Shown here one piece after another: positions 1-11,597 of a DNA stretch of 64,000 nt. The stretch spans positions 3,906,001 to 3,970,000 of the forward strand of contig OZ345352.1 in assembly GCA_977006965.1 (NCBI GenBank), written 5' to 3'. The translations under genes were made by a program, and so were the position numbers. Below the pieces are notes generated by a model. That model was given only the letters and a program-made list of their open reading frames with translations, was not told where the DNA came from and ran no database searches. How positions within the stretch are numbered: the stretch's first letter is position 1; every line of letters begins with the position of its first letter. Source of the stretch: Phymatolithon calcareum. Taxonomy: Eukaryota; Rhodophyta; Florideophyceae; Hapalidiales.

Positions 1-2756
1 AACTGAAAGTATCTGCGAAAAACTCGAAGGAAGAAACAGTAGTTTGGTTGCTTGAAGATGCGATTAAATCCAAACGTGAGTCTGAAAATCGGTATATCGA
101 TGATAACTGTTCTGTAAAATTGGCAGAAACTATTAACCCATCCATTGATCAAGTAGCAAATAGATTTACGCTCAATGAAAGACAGACCATTGCTTTTCGA
201 ATAGCCGGTTCCTATCTATTAGACTCATTCAAACGATCATTGCTGCGATATTCCCCTGGTAAACCTCTTAGAATGCATTTATCTGGTGAAGGAGGGACTG
301 GAAAGTCGAGGATAGTTGAAGCAATTCGATTTCTTGCAAATGGGTGGGGATATCCTGACGCTGTTGTCACAGTTGCTCCAACTGGTATTGCTGCTGTATT
401 AGTTGATGGAGAAACAGTTCATTCTAAGCTACAAATATTACATAATAAGAAACCAACAATGAAACAATTAGAAGAATGGTCAAGAGTCTACATGGTTATT
501 TGGGACGAGATTAGTATGACAGGACAGACTCTATTTTCAAAGGCAATGAAGAAAATCAAAGCGTTCTTGGGAACTGAGAAAGGTTGCGATGCCAGAATTC
601 ACATAGTAACCGCAGGTGATTTTGCACAGCTTCCTCCTTGCTTCGAAAAGTATGTATTTTCACCTCCTGCATTCGTAGAGGCAAGCACTTTCCTATTGGA
701 TAGCGCAACTAAGGCTGGAACAGAATCAAGTGTAAGCGGAAGCAACTCCAGAAAATCAAACGCAAATGTGAATAACATCACAGGCTACCACATTTGGCAA
801 TCATTCAAGACTGTTGTCAAGCTTAAAGAGAATATGAGACACCGATCTGATCCGTCTTATGGAAGTATCCTAAAACGACTGCGAACTGGTGATCAAACAG
901 TTCAAGATTTTGAGGTCCTGAACACCAGATTTTTGGATCCATTGTGCCCTACTTCTGAAGTACAGAAGCAATTTAAGAATAGAAAAGATAAAAATCTATC
1001 ATTTCCCATTGCTGTCCAGGCAAATCGTAGCAGACACTCTATAAATTGGCTCAGTACTTCTGAGATATCTCAAAATAGTTCTGAAGTTGAAATACCTATT
1101 GTATGTCCGGCCCAATTTAGTGCAACAAAGAGAGGTGCAAAACCAACCATGGAGCAACTGGAAGATCTTCTTAAACTTGGAGATAATAAATTGCAAAGAT
1201 TATCTCCATTGCTTCCCATTTTTCCAGGTATGCGCGTTTTTATAACTCAAAATATTAGCCCAAAACTTGGACTTGCAAATGGGTCAACCGGAACTGTACT
1301 CGGGTGTCAGTTTCCAGAAAATGTCGTTTTTCGCACAATTTTAGTGAAGGGTGCTCCAATGAAGATTTCATCCACAATTCCGGAAATTGTATTTGTGTCC
1401 GTGGAGCAAGCAAAATTAAAGACACGCTTTTCAAATATACCCGAAATCTACCCTAGTAACACTATTCCAGTACTGCCATATTCAGTTACTGTGCGCGTGT
1501 CGTGTCTACGTAACAGAAATTTCAGTATAAAAGTGACACAGATTCCAATATCTCCATCATTTGCAGCGACTACTCATAAACTTCAAGGAACAACATGTGA
1601 TGCAATTTTGTCGTACAGTGTTAATGAACCTGGTAGACAACCAACATCGCTCTATGTATTGGCTTCTCGCGTTAAAACATTAGAAGGTCTTTTTCTCTGC
1701 AAAAAACTTACAGAGGAAGACTTTAAATATTTCAGGCCCTCTCAAGAAGTTCTTGATGAAGAAGAAAGACTTGACGGGCTCTGCACAAGAACACTGGAGA
1801 ATTTCATGAATGGAACTATATTTCCGGATGAAGTCAATAATGAGACTCAGAACCTGAAAAGAGTAGAAGAGAACGACCCGGAAGAAACAATAATTGACCT
1901 TTATCCACCTAAAAATAACGAAAAAACCGGAAACAATGTGATTCATCAATCGGTTAAAATCCCCTCACATAATACTTCTTATTTCGGAAGCTCATGTTTC
2001 GAATTGCTCGTACCTCATTTTCACTCTGGAACAGTTATGAGAATAAAGTCTGTCCACAGATTCCTTGTAAGTTGTAATTTCAGAGCTCCTGCTCTTCCAA
2101 TAACCTCACTCTTAGCCGATAGTGTTTCTAGACACCCAACACTATAGAAACCTGTTGATGTTCCAGGTGATGGGAATTGCTGGATATATGCAACAGTTCT
2201 CTCCATTTACTACTGCACTTTAAGTTTAGGAAACGCTTTATATTTGAATCCACAAGATTGTAGAAGAAAAATATCTTCCCTTCTTTCCGAAGTGTCAAAA
2301 TCCGATGAACATACGAAACATAGCTTTCTACGAAATATGAACCTATTAACTTCTCGACAAGGTGTTGCTCTACAGCAATTTTCTACTGCAATAGGATACA
2401 GTAACTCATTAGAAATGTTGTCCTCGTTTCTAAAGATTGGAACCCCTAATATTTGCTTGTGGGCTGCTGACATTGGTGACGAAATGAACTTGCTTTCGCT
2501 TGTATTAAATCAAAACATTATATCTTATAGTCCTTCTTCAACAAAAACACATCAATCTACCTTAGATCTAAATTCAACTATTGGTCCTTTGTCCCCGACT
2601 TCAGTCTACAGTCCATATCCAGATATTACGCTTGAGAACTCAGCAGTACCATTTCAAATTCCAATACTTTTCTCAGACGGTAATCACTTTCAGTGTCTAA
2701 TCCCTCCGTCCGATTTTGATATTTTCTCATTGCCCTCATGGGATTTTAATAATTAG
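1..2756 (+). pseudogene. Helitron RepHel-OTU transposase, copy 1: 3' part with nonsense codon before the OTU domain
   Basis: The reading frame enters the window open at position 3, equivalent to codon 1510 of the intact copy, and covers the PIF1-type helicase. Walker A GEGGTGKS, Walker B WDEIS, motif GDFAQLPP, and the C-terminal helicase motifs THKLQGTT and LASRVKTLEG are all present. A TGG-to-TAG change at 2145-2147 ends the frame at the tryptophan just before the OTU domain. The OTU sequence continues in frame and otherwise intact to 2756 (catalytic DGNC and a C-terminal NHF). An arginine corresponding to residue 1524 is tryptophan here (T at 45). The missing 5' part lies outside the window, so I cannot say whether further breaks exist. 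If translated, it would give a Rep-helicase lacking the protease. Next comes about 1.1 kb of non-coding flank. Confidence 0.9.
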
Positions 2757-3913
2757 AAATTTTTACGTACCGTTTTCCACGTTTACAAATACGAATCAAG
2801 GGTACTCGAATTTTCTGGCGTGGAGTTAAGATGTAGTATTGATTAGTATTGATTGCAAGTGAGGAGAGTCAGTTTAATCCACGTGCCGCTAACATGGGAT
2901 ATTTTAACATTAGCAGTGCGAAAAGTATGTTCTTTATGAATCGTTTATGATAATTTATTGCTGTCAATAGCCGTTACAGTACACTTGCCACCATATCGCA
3001 CCATCGATCGTATGAATAACATGTGCATAAACCGTCACAATATATGCGAGAGACAGGAACTGCTTCTTCGAAGGGGATACGAGATGTTTCGAATAGAAAA
3101 TAGACCAAATTGAATAAATTATGAAACTTTCAAGAAATTGTACATCGCATTCTAAATCTCTGAATATCAAATAAACACGTTGTCTCGAAATATGTGCGTT
3201 TCCCGTGGGAATGAGGTCAAGATTCGGAAGAGAGAACATTTTTAACTCCGTTTCATCTGTTGTGGCATTATCTATCTGAATATTTAATCCTTATCTATGG
3301 TAGTGAGTTTAGATAACCATGCAAGTACATTTTATCCCCTGTCGTCCATTGCACTAACTTAAACAATGAAAATATCAATGGTGTTCTAAGTGGACAGCTC
3401 AGCATTATTTCTGGAATAGTTACGTTGAAAAAACTAAAGTTATTTACAAATGTGTGGCACGATTTTACCAATCCCTCAATTAAAGGAAGAATTTCTTCAA
3501 ATTTGACGTTAACTACAGTAGAATTCACAGAGACTGTCAGTTCGTGTAATCAAAAACTCTATGGCACAGGAAAACTGTTGATTCGTAGTCCAGACAAACA
3601 CATCACACATCTTGAAACCTATCACGTCCACAATACTTCTGAACACATCTCACACGTGGTGAAACCGTCCTGCAGGTCAGTGATGCGACTATTGGGCTAG
3701 CTGGCGGTGATCATAGAGCGGAAAATGGAAATCTGCAAGTTTTTTGAGAATATTAGTCAGCGAAGCAGTTTAAAAAGCCTCCTTACAAGTCTCATACACG
3801 TTCACAGAACCCCTGCAACACACTTGTCGAAGCCTGCCAGGCTCACAGTACATCTGAACACACCTCAAAAACGTTGAAACCTCCCTCTTAAATGATACCT
3901 TTGTAACTATTGG
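2757..3913. other. Helitron gene 3' flank, no gene recognised
   Basis: AT-rich sequence directly after the Helitron stop codon. Only short, unsupported open frames on both strands, none resembling a known protein. No clear AATAAA close behind the stop and no convincing Helitron 3' end (hairpin followed by CTRR and then 5'-TC) were found. The same sequence recurs at 32184-33340 and 62684-63840. Confidence 0.6.
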
Positions 3914-3914
3914 C

Positions 3915-4652
3915 AAGCTCGTGGTGCTCGTGGAGTTGCAAATCAATTCAATATGCAAAGTCTGCAAATTATCTTACAATGTAAGTTAGGGAGGCGGGTC
4001 AAAACGCCTCTTTGAAAGTCTGAAAGAAGGCGGCAGTGTGCAGAATTTCTGAAACGTCCAACTTTTCAGTGGCCAAAATATTGGCGAGCACAAAAAATTA
4101 TCAATTATTTTAAGTTGTAAATTCTACAAATTTTAATCTCTGAGTGGTCCAATGAAATCTCAGAACGAGATAAATGTGGTCCAATCATTTCGACGATTTC
4201 GTCCAATGAAGCAATCGTGTCCAAGGGATACAGGAAACGGGGAGCTACTGGTGCTCGTGAAGTGGAAAATGATTTCAATATGCGAAATCTGGAGGATTTG
4301 AGAGAATTTAAGTAAGGGAGGCGCTTCAAAACGCCTCTTCGAAAGTCTCAAAGAAGGCGGGAATCTTCAAAATTTCTGAAACGTCCAACTTTTCAATAGC
4401 CAAAATATTGGCGAACACGTAAAATTGTCAATTTTTTTAAATTGCAAAATCTGCAAATTTTAATCTCTGAGAGGTCCAATGAAATCACAGAACGCGATGA
4501 ATGTGGTCCAATCGTTTCGATTATCTCGTCCAATGAAATCACAGAACCCAATGAATGTGGTCCAATCATTTCGACTATCTCGTCCAATTAAATGAATGAA
4601 ATGATAGCACCCGATGAATGTAGTCCAATCATTTCGATAATATCGTCCAATT
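3915..4652. repeat. Diverged ~327-bp direct duplication with 54-bp minisatellite ends
   Basis: A block near 3915-4241 recurs about 327 bp downstream at 4242-4570. Both contain GGTGCTCGTG, GGGAGGCG..CGCCTC (a 6-bp stem with 8-nt loop), AAGAAGGCGG, CGTCCAACTTTTCA and AAAATATTGGCGA in the same order. Each ends in 54-bp minisatellite monomers starting GTCCAATGAAATC. Monomers lie at 4147-4200, 4474-4527 and 4528-4581, followed by an expanded 63-bp monomer at 4582-4644 and a partial one. No coding function is supported; apparent ORFs here simply read the minisatellite. Confidence 0.8.
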
Positions 4653-4959
4653 AAATTCTTAGAAACATGGGTGTCATAACTCAACATCTCCGCTAATACC
4701 ATAATTGGTGGGCTCGCTCGCTCGCGCAGTACCATAACTTTAGTTTTAAAATTTATTTAATTTTATTTTTAGCATAAGTTAATTGGACTTAATATTAGTC
4801 AGGTCACGAGGTAATTGTCATACTGTATATCCGCAAAAATATTTTATACTGTTTAACAGTTACGACAGGTATCTAATAGCATAGGATGAAAACTCGGCAA
4901 AACTCGATCTTGAAGCAATTTACTGTCCAGTAATGTTGAACGGCCAGACACAATGTATT

Positions 4960-7035
4960 CATACTCGATAAAACCATTTATAGATTCGAACATCTATTCG
5001 GTACTGAGTTCCGATGCTTAAAACATCTCAACTCGAAGTGTTGCGGCAGGGTTTGCACGGCGCTTCGCCTGTCCTATCGGTCGCTCTTCGACACACGCCA
5101 CGCGGAGTTTGCCTGACGCTCTGTCGCGGGGGTGTGAATGGTTCCCTATTCACCACCCCACGATTGAAGTTGCGGGTTAAGTTGGGCTGCTCGCGCAATG
5201 TGGGCGGTGGTGACTTTCATCCTTGGTCAAAATAGTTGGGCAAACAGAAGTTTACTTTTGCTGGTTTTTCTCTACATCCGTAGTCCCACATCACCACCAG
5301 CGCGCAATGTAAATACTAGTGGAAACCTCCCTGTAGGCTATGCAGGCCAGTGTGAAGTATCTTCCTGTGGTGCTGCGATTGTAGCACATCTATAGTTCTT
5401 GAAAAAACATAATCTCACCTGGGACGGTCTGCAAGAGTACTATATTAATGTAGTGCAAAACAAGTGGAATCATCATCATCGCGATGATCGCACTGAAGGC
5501 GCGGCACAAAGACTAGAAATAAGCTTTACTTCGAGGTCAAAGTTGTTCATATAATATAATGTGTAAGTCTTCAAGGTAGAGATGCCCATATTTAAATGAG
5601 CATCCAAACGTAGCAGTTACGGAATCGGACAACGGTACTTCTTTTCGACTAATCCTTTAGTTAACCATAATTGTCCACCACATGGCAGCGCCGTTTCGTC
5701 GCTGAGGGCCTTCTGGCCCATAATGTTCCCAACCACAGGGCTAATTGACGGTATGGCAAGTGGAAACCACCATACACCGCTACCCCATGCCGCTCTGCCT
5801 CACGCCACTGGAGATGATGCTGCAACGCCGCCATCGCGGTTCTGTACTGAATCGTAGGCTTGCCCGCTGTTCTGCCCAACAGCGCTGGTGATGTATACCT
5901 CTACACCGCTTTCGCCGAACTACTTCGTTCGCCTGACCACCCCGCTGGCCCGCCCTCGAAATGCGCGTCTTAGTGGCGCATTCTGCCAAACATAATGTCT
6001 GACCACGATTGTGGCTGATCTCCAACGTAATACATTCGACTCTGCGTGTTTGCGAGTTGAGATCAATTAGCGCCGTCCCTTCGTCGTAGAGACATTGGCG
6101 TTTCAGGGTCGCAAGGAGAGTCCACGGCGTTTGTTCATGGTAGATACAAAACGTTGGAGCAAAGCGTCTGCCGATTATCGGGCTTGATTGTGCTTTACAT
6201 GTAGCTCTCATTCGACGTTCTTGCTAAGTTAAAAGTAAAGTAATAATTTTGACTTCCCCTTCGCACCAGAAATACATTGTATAACGATGAAGAAGTGGAG
6301 GAAAGGAATATATTTAGTCAACATATGTTTTTATTTTGCGAAAGCCGAAGAACGCGAGCTACGTCGGACAAATCAGCAAAATGAGAAAGGTAGTCAGAAA
6401 AAAGTCCTGTTGATTCTAGAAGTACGTTTCTGAGGCCACGAAGACGTGCGCATTGAAATGAAGGCTTAAATCGCTTCCCAAACCACCAGATTTTGAGCGC
6501 GGTTATGGCACAACGGTGCAGAAAAGGGGGGTAAATGCCTCCACAAGCGAGGAGAGACATATGAAAAGATGCCTGTGGCAAACTTAAGACACGGAGCGAC
6601 ACAAATTACTCTCGCCACTGCGGTGGGCGGGATATTTTGTGGCGGCGGGGGGGGGCACTGCAATGCGACTGCGGGAAATAGCACGGCAGTTGGAATCTGC
6701 CACACTAAGCGAAGTTGGCGAAGGTATTGTTCCAGCATGCTGGACTGAGTATTGCTAGAAGCTATCAATACGAGGTCGGAGTTCAGTTTTACATGTGTCA
6801 GACATAGAGGTGTACCTCTGGTTAGGACCGGCCAGGCGCAAGAGGTCCACACAGCACCGCCATTTGGCGGACACTTAGTTTCACTGGTTCCTTTGCTGAT
6901 TTGAAAAAATCTCGTCATGCCGTTTGAACTTTTTTGCTACCTTCAGTGCACGAGGAATATCTTCAGAAACTGTTTCTCCGCCGTTTGGCAGCTGGATAGA
7001 CATGATTAGTGATTTCGATAAAAACAGGAACAACA
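4960..7035. repeat. Repeat A, copy A1 (~2.1 kb)
   Basis: First of three long diverged copies of one interspersed repeat. It begins with a promoter-like block (AAAACCATTTATAGA, which is TATAAATGG on the minus strand at about 4977-4982) and ends near GATTTCGATAAAAACAGGAACAAC. Shared landmarks with A2 and A3 include CGCGGAGTTTGCCT, GTGTGAATGGTTCC, TCTACATCCG, CTGTTCTGCCC, CAAAACGTTG, CTCCACAAGCGAGGAGAG and GGTGGGCGGGAT. GC content is higher than around it. No ORF is conserved between the copies, so I regard it as a non-autonomous or decayed element. A run of nine G occurs at 6647-6655. Confidence 0.75.
5475..5488. repeat. Perfect 14-bp palindrome in repeat A1
   Basis: ATCATCGCGATGAT is its own reverse complement. 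A 12-bp core (TCATCGCGATGA) is kept in repeat A3 near 12710, in the same context (GTGGAATCATC..GATGATCGCACTGA). Function unknown; it could be a protein-binding site or chance. Confidence 0.6.
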
Positions 7036-7039
7036 TACT

Positions 7040-7385
7040 GCGGCTCTTTCTTCTCTACAAACGTAGCCCGTGGTATGCTGTACTTCGGTCCAAACACGCT
7101 AAGCCAATTAGTGTTCTAGGACTTAATTTTTGCAATATCGGTTCCTCCATAGACATTAAATCACACGGAGGGTAGGAAAAATCGTAGATTTTGTCGAATC
7201 TGTAACTTTCGTAGTATTGTTTTCCAACACTCCTCATATTCAAGCATTGATGAAGGGTTTCCCTGAAGAGTAACTGCATTCACTTTCTAAAGCTTGGTAC
7301 GCCGAGGTTGGGATTTCTAACCTCGATTGTGTTGGAAGGCTCAGGGAAACTAGGAAAGACTGTTCGCCCCTCGGCGATTCCATAT
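7040..7385. repeat. Repeat D, copy D1 (~340 bp)
   Basis: Matches 10190-10525 with moderate divergence: CTCTTTCTTCTCTAC, GTAGCCCGTGGTATGCTGTAC, GTAGATTTTGTCGAATCTG, AAGCATTGATGAAGGG and TTGGAAGGCTCAGGGAAACT occur in order in both. It lies between repeats A1 and A2. It ends in CCATCTTGTGAGTC, the sequence that surrounds the start codon of the two-exon gene at 20821. No coding assignment. Confidence 0.7.
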
Positions 7386-9460
7386 TCCATCTTGTGAGTC
7401 GACTTGCTTCACTTTACGTCCTATGCATAAAACCATTTATAGAGTCGAAGATATATTCGATACTGAGTTGCGATGCTTCAAAAATCTCAACGCGAATTGT
7501 CGCTGTACTGGGGCTAGCTCGCTCTTCAGCAGGTTTTGCACGACGCTCCGTCTGTCCTGTACCTCGCTCTTCGACACTCGCTACGCGGAGTTTGCCTGAT
7601 GCTCTGTCGTGGGGGTGTAAATAGTACCCTATTCACCACGCCATGATTGAGGGTGGCGGTGAAGTTGGGCTGCTCGCGCAATATGGGCAGTGGTGACTCT
7701 CGTCCGTGGCCAAAGTAGTTGTCGACCGAGAGCTACGGAATCGGATAGCTGTACTTCTTTCCCAGGGCTCTTATTAGTACTTGCAGGAGGCGCGGACATC
7801 AAGAAGTAATGATTATTAAGGAACTAAACCCTATCCTTCAAACGCTCTCACTGGCCGAAACCATCCTCATAAATCGGATGAACAATTTAAATATATCGTT
7901 TGCATCCACGGAAGAGTATCCAGTTTCAAGATACTGTAATGTGTAGAAAGAAGTGAAGTTTCCAATACTCGGCTGTAACCAATCATTACAGAAAAATGCT
8001 TACCAAGGTACTTTCAAACAGTTTCAACTTTTCGCCTTGGAATAACCTAAATTTTACTATATTTTTCGTCTGACCGGTTTAGTAAACCTTAATTGTCCAT
8101 CAAATGCCACCGCCGTTTCCTCGCCGAGGGCCTACTGCTCCATACTGGTCTCAACCAGAGGTCTGATTGACTGTATGGCACGTGGAAACCACTATACACA
8201 GCTGCCCCATGCTTCTCTGTCTCACGCCGCTAGAGATGATGCCGCGACGCCGCCCTCGCCGTGCTGTACTGAATCGTACGCTTGACCGCTGTTCTGCCCC
8301 ACCGCGCTGGCGATGTATACCTCGACACGGCTTTCGTCGAACTACTTCTTCCGCCAGACCGCCGCGCTGCATCCCGCTGGAAATTCATGCCTTAGCGGCG
8401 CATTCTGCCAAATGCTACGTCTGACAACGCTTTTGGATGATTTCCAACGTATTACATTCTACTCCGTCTGTTAACGAGCAGAGAGCAATTAGCGCCGTTC
8501 CTTCGTCGCAGATATCGTGGCGTTTTCGGATTCGCAAGGACAGACCGCGGCGTTTGTAGTTGGTAGGTACAAAACGTTGGAGCAAAACGTCTGCCGATTA
8601 TCGGGCTTTATTGTGCTTTGCATGCAGCTCTCATTCGACGTTCTTGCTAAGTTAAAAGAAAAGTATCATATTTCGGACTTCCTCTTTGCACCAGAAATAC
8701 CTTGTGTAACGTTGAAGAAGTGGAGAAAAGGGAAAAAATTAAGTAAACATATGTTTTTATTTTGCGACAATCGAAGGACGCGAGGTAAGTCGGACAAATC
8801 AACAAAATGAGAAAGGCAGTCAGAAAAAAGTCCTGATGATTCAAGAAGTACGTTGCTGAGGCCACGAAGGCGCTCGCATTGAAATAAGGACTTACACTCT
8901 TCCCAAACCTCCAGATAGTGAGCTCGGTTATGGCACAGCAGGGCAGACCAGCGGGGAAAAATGCCTCCACAAGCGAGGAGAGAGGAACAAAAAGCTGCCT
9001 GCGGGAAACTACAGAGACTGAGCGGCACAAATTATTTTTGGCGCTGCTGTGGGCGGGATCTTTTCTGCCGGCGGGGGCACCGCAGTGCGACTGCGGGAAA
9101 TAGCACGTCAGTTGGCATGTCGTACAGTAGGCGGAATTGGTGAAGGTGTTGCTCCAGCATTATGGACTGAGTATAGCTAGAATCTATAAATACGATGTCG
9201 GAGTTCAGATTTACATGTGTCAGACATAAAAGAGGACCTCTGGTTAGGACTGACCAAGCCCAGGAGGTCCCCACGGCACTGCCATTTGGTGAACAATTAA
9301 TTTCACTTGTTCCTTTGCTGATTTAAAAAATTTGGTCTTGCCATGTGATCTTTTTTGCTAGCTTCAGTGCACGAGAGATATCTTCAGAAACGCCTTCACC
9401 GCCGTTTGGCAGCCGGACAGACATGATTGGTGATTTCGATAAAAACAGGAACAACAGACT
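7386..9460. repeat. Repeat A, copy A2 (~2.1 kb)
   Basis: Second copy of repeat A. It starts with the TATA-bearing block (TTTATA at 7437-7442) and ends at GATTTCGATAAAAACAGGAACAACAG. A segment near 7740-8090 (CAAGAAGTAATGATTATTAAGGA..TTTACTATATTTTTCGTCTG) is also in A3 (12900-13210) but missing from A1, so the copies differ by internal deletions. Short open frames on both strands are not conserved with the other copies. Confidence 0.75.
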
Positions 9461-9529
9461 TATATCAGTCTGTCGTTCAGTTTCTTAGATGCAGTTTCGT
9501 AAAAATGCCATCAACCTGCAGAATTATTG

Positions 9530-9830
9530 AAAGTGTACTGCTTCTTAATCACCCGACTTCGGAAACAACCATATAGTTTTCAGATTTTTAAATCGTATTC
9601 AGTGATGGTTGAGTTCAGGTAGATATTCGGTCTGACCTTACGGTGGATGGGAGTGGAAACGAGAATGAGTGATATGAGCGAAAATAGTCAGAGATGTTCC
9701 ATGCTGACAATTCTATGATACAGTAGTTACGGAATTCGAAAAAAGCATGTTACGGTACCTCCTGCCACTGCTCTAAAGAATATTGGCAGGACACGAAGCA
9801 ATCCTGTCCAAGGGATGCAGGAAACGGGGT
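9530..9830. repeat. Repeat B, copy B1, with terminal hairpin
   Basis: Shares TATAGTTTTCAGAT, CAGTGATGGTTGAGTTCA, GGAAACGAGAATG, AGTTACGGAATTCGAA and the end block CTCCTGCCACTGCTCTAAAG with five other copies in the unit. The end forms a hairpin: TCCTGCCA at 9760-9767 pairs perfectly with TGGCAGGA at 9784-9791 across a 16-nt loop. It is followed by the conserved tail CACGAAGCAATCCTGTCC. The tail GAAGCAATC..GTCCAAGGGAT also occurs at about 4209 in the minisatellite block. Confidence 0.72.
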
Positions 9831-9984
9831 GCACTTAGTGATGGGCAGAGGCATAGAGAACGTAGGCTGAGCGAGCGGTGGTAAAGAAGAAGCTGGAACT
9901 GTCGGTGACTCGGTGATGGAAGCGGTTGTACTGGTCCTTTTAATGTGCGAGTGAATAGTTGTGATTAATGTTGGTAGATCAGAA

Positions 9985-10180
9985 AGTAATCAGTGATGGT
10001 TGAGTTCAAGTGAAAATTCAGAGTGAGATTAGGGAGGGTTCGACCGGAAACGAGAATGGATGATGTGAGCGAAAAGAGTCAGAGATGGTGCATGCTGACA
10101 ATTCTATGACATAGTAGTTACAAAATTCGAACAGAGCATGTAGCGTTACCTCCTGCCACTGCTCTAAAGAACATTGGGAG
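9985..10180. repeat. Repeat B, copy B2
   Basis: Begins AATCAGTGATGGTTGAGTTCAAG and ends CTCCTGCCACTGCTCTAAAGAACATTGGGAGG, where the hairpin stem is degraded by one change compared with B1. B1 and B2 are separated by a spacer with TCGGTGACTCGGTGATGG that recurs between the other B copies, so B plus spacer forms a loose tandem array with a period of roughly 400-500 bp. Confidence 0.65.
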
Positions 10181-10189
10181 GTAAGACAT

Positions 10190-10525
10190 AAGGCTCTTTC
10201 TTCTCTACGAACGTAGCCCGTGGTATGCTGTACGTCGGTCGCAACACGCCAAGCCAATTGATGTTCTAGTACTTAATTTTTTGCAATATTTGTTCCACCT
10301 TAGATCAAAGGGAGGGCAGGGAAATCGTAGATTTTGTCGAATCTGTAACTTTCGTAGTATTACTTTCCTACAGTCTACATATTTAAGCATTGATGAAGGG
10401 ATCACCCGAAGACTAATTGCGTTCACTTTTCAAACGATTTTTACGCACGGGTTGGGACTTCCAGTCCCGATTTTGTTGGAAGGCTCAGGGAAACTGAAAA
10501 AGACTGTCCATTCCTCAGCGATAGC
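10190..10525. repeat. Repeat D, copy D2
   Basis: Diverged partner of the sequence at 7040-7385, here directly after repeat B2. It holds the same ordered landmarks (GTAGCCCGTGGTATGCTGTAC, GTAGATTTTGTCGAATCTG, TTGGAAGGCTCAGGGAAACT) and ends where unique sequence begins. Confidence 0.7.
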
Positions 10526-11597
10526 ACTGCGCATGGCGAATCGAATGTCCAGTCTGAGTCATTCGTCTTTCTCGCGTCATTGAGTTTCTAAGTTGTTGTT
10601 CCCATATGAATCTCTCTGAAAAATTAACCATTGAGATCTTGAGACGTCATCACCAAAGCAACTGCTTGCTTCTCCACCGCACCCAATTCTAGAGATAATT
10701 AATCTCTTCAATCAGCTAGCATCCATCTCGATCTGCGTCGAAAACAGCACTACCGCCGTCACCAAAATAAGGGACGGGATGGTGACAGGTTCTTCACGGA
10801 AGTACGTGTTCCTATTGCACATGCATAAAGCCTGCTGGACGGGACACCATGTACAGACACGAATTGCCTTCCTGAATCAAGACCTGAATCAGACCAGAAA
10901 ATGGACTTATTCTAGCTGAAAATACAATTGGCTCATATGTCAATACCCAATTACACGGCACTCTGAGCCTGAAGAGTCTATCATCAATATCAATACTAGT
11001 ACCACGCAATCTCATGTTCGAACACGCCTGACCTCTCCCACTTTCACTATCCATTTTCAAATTTCGACCTCTCCGGTTTGCTTCCCAACTCCGTTGCTCT
11101 TGCCGAGATACCAAAATTGTGTGCATGGTCAATTAAAACGGCATTTCATCTATGCGTTATCAACCAGCGAGCCAGCAGTACCGGTATTATTTCCTCGTCA
11201 CCCGCCCGCGAGCGTCTCCGCAGGCTTGACGAGTTGGCACTGGAATTTCGATATTATTTCGCACTGAGCATTATGTATCAGTGGACAGACCTGCAGGATT
11301 TCTAGTGCTCCGCGTGAAAACCGACCGAACGGGGGTCGCGAATCAAGGTACATGGTGAACGAGTTGCGTGCCGCACATTAAAGTCCAAATGGCAGTCCCA
11401 TGGAGGTGTTTCTAGTGCACCGACTTGACAGATGTACAAGCGGCGTGATGCTCGTTCCACTGCATACATCTGAGAATGCGGCACGACTGCAACCCGCATT
11501 GCAACGTGATGATAACAACAATAATTACTCGGCGTTAACGACAGGGTCGTAATTGCCCGTAACCTGGACAAATGATCATCCTCTCAAAGATATTACA
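10526..11597. other. Single-copy stretch, no gene recognised
   Basis: About 1 kb of sequence unique within the unit, ahead of the pseudouridine-synthase fragment. Several open frames of 60-106 codons exist on both strands, none convincing. It may contain decayed upstream exons of the same captured gene, but I could not recognise the expected HRLD catalytic motif of that family. A small hairpin (AGAGAT-5 nt-ATCTCT at 10691-10707) followed 8 nt later by CTAG (10716-10719) resembles a Helitron 3' end but is short. Confidence 0.5.

Noticed and set aside
48-2147. Start of a gene at 48 (TTG)
   Set aside because: The frame is open to the left window edge, and the matching sequence in the other units is internal to the transposase (codon 1525), so this is a truncated gene, not a start.
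3989-4030. GAGGCG-8 nt-CGCCTC hairpin followed nine bases later by CTGA, as a Helitron 3' end
   Set aside because: The second copy of the block has CTCA instead of CTGA, and the next bases (AAGAAGG) are not a 5'-TC start as a head-to-tail junction would require.
4147-4652. Regularly spaced repeats as a CRISPR array
   Set aside because: The monomers are contiguous 54-bp tandem repeats with no unique spacers, and the context is eukaryotic.
10812-10860. Minus-strand SRPAGFMHV as the N-terminal motif (NKPAG-x-VH) of the pseudouridine synthase
   Set aside because: It is on the opposite strand to the recognised C-terminal fragment and has no supporting sequence around it; likely chance.
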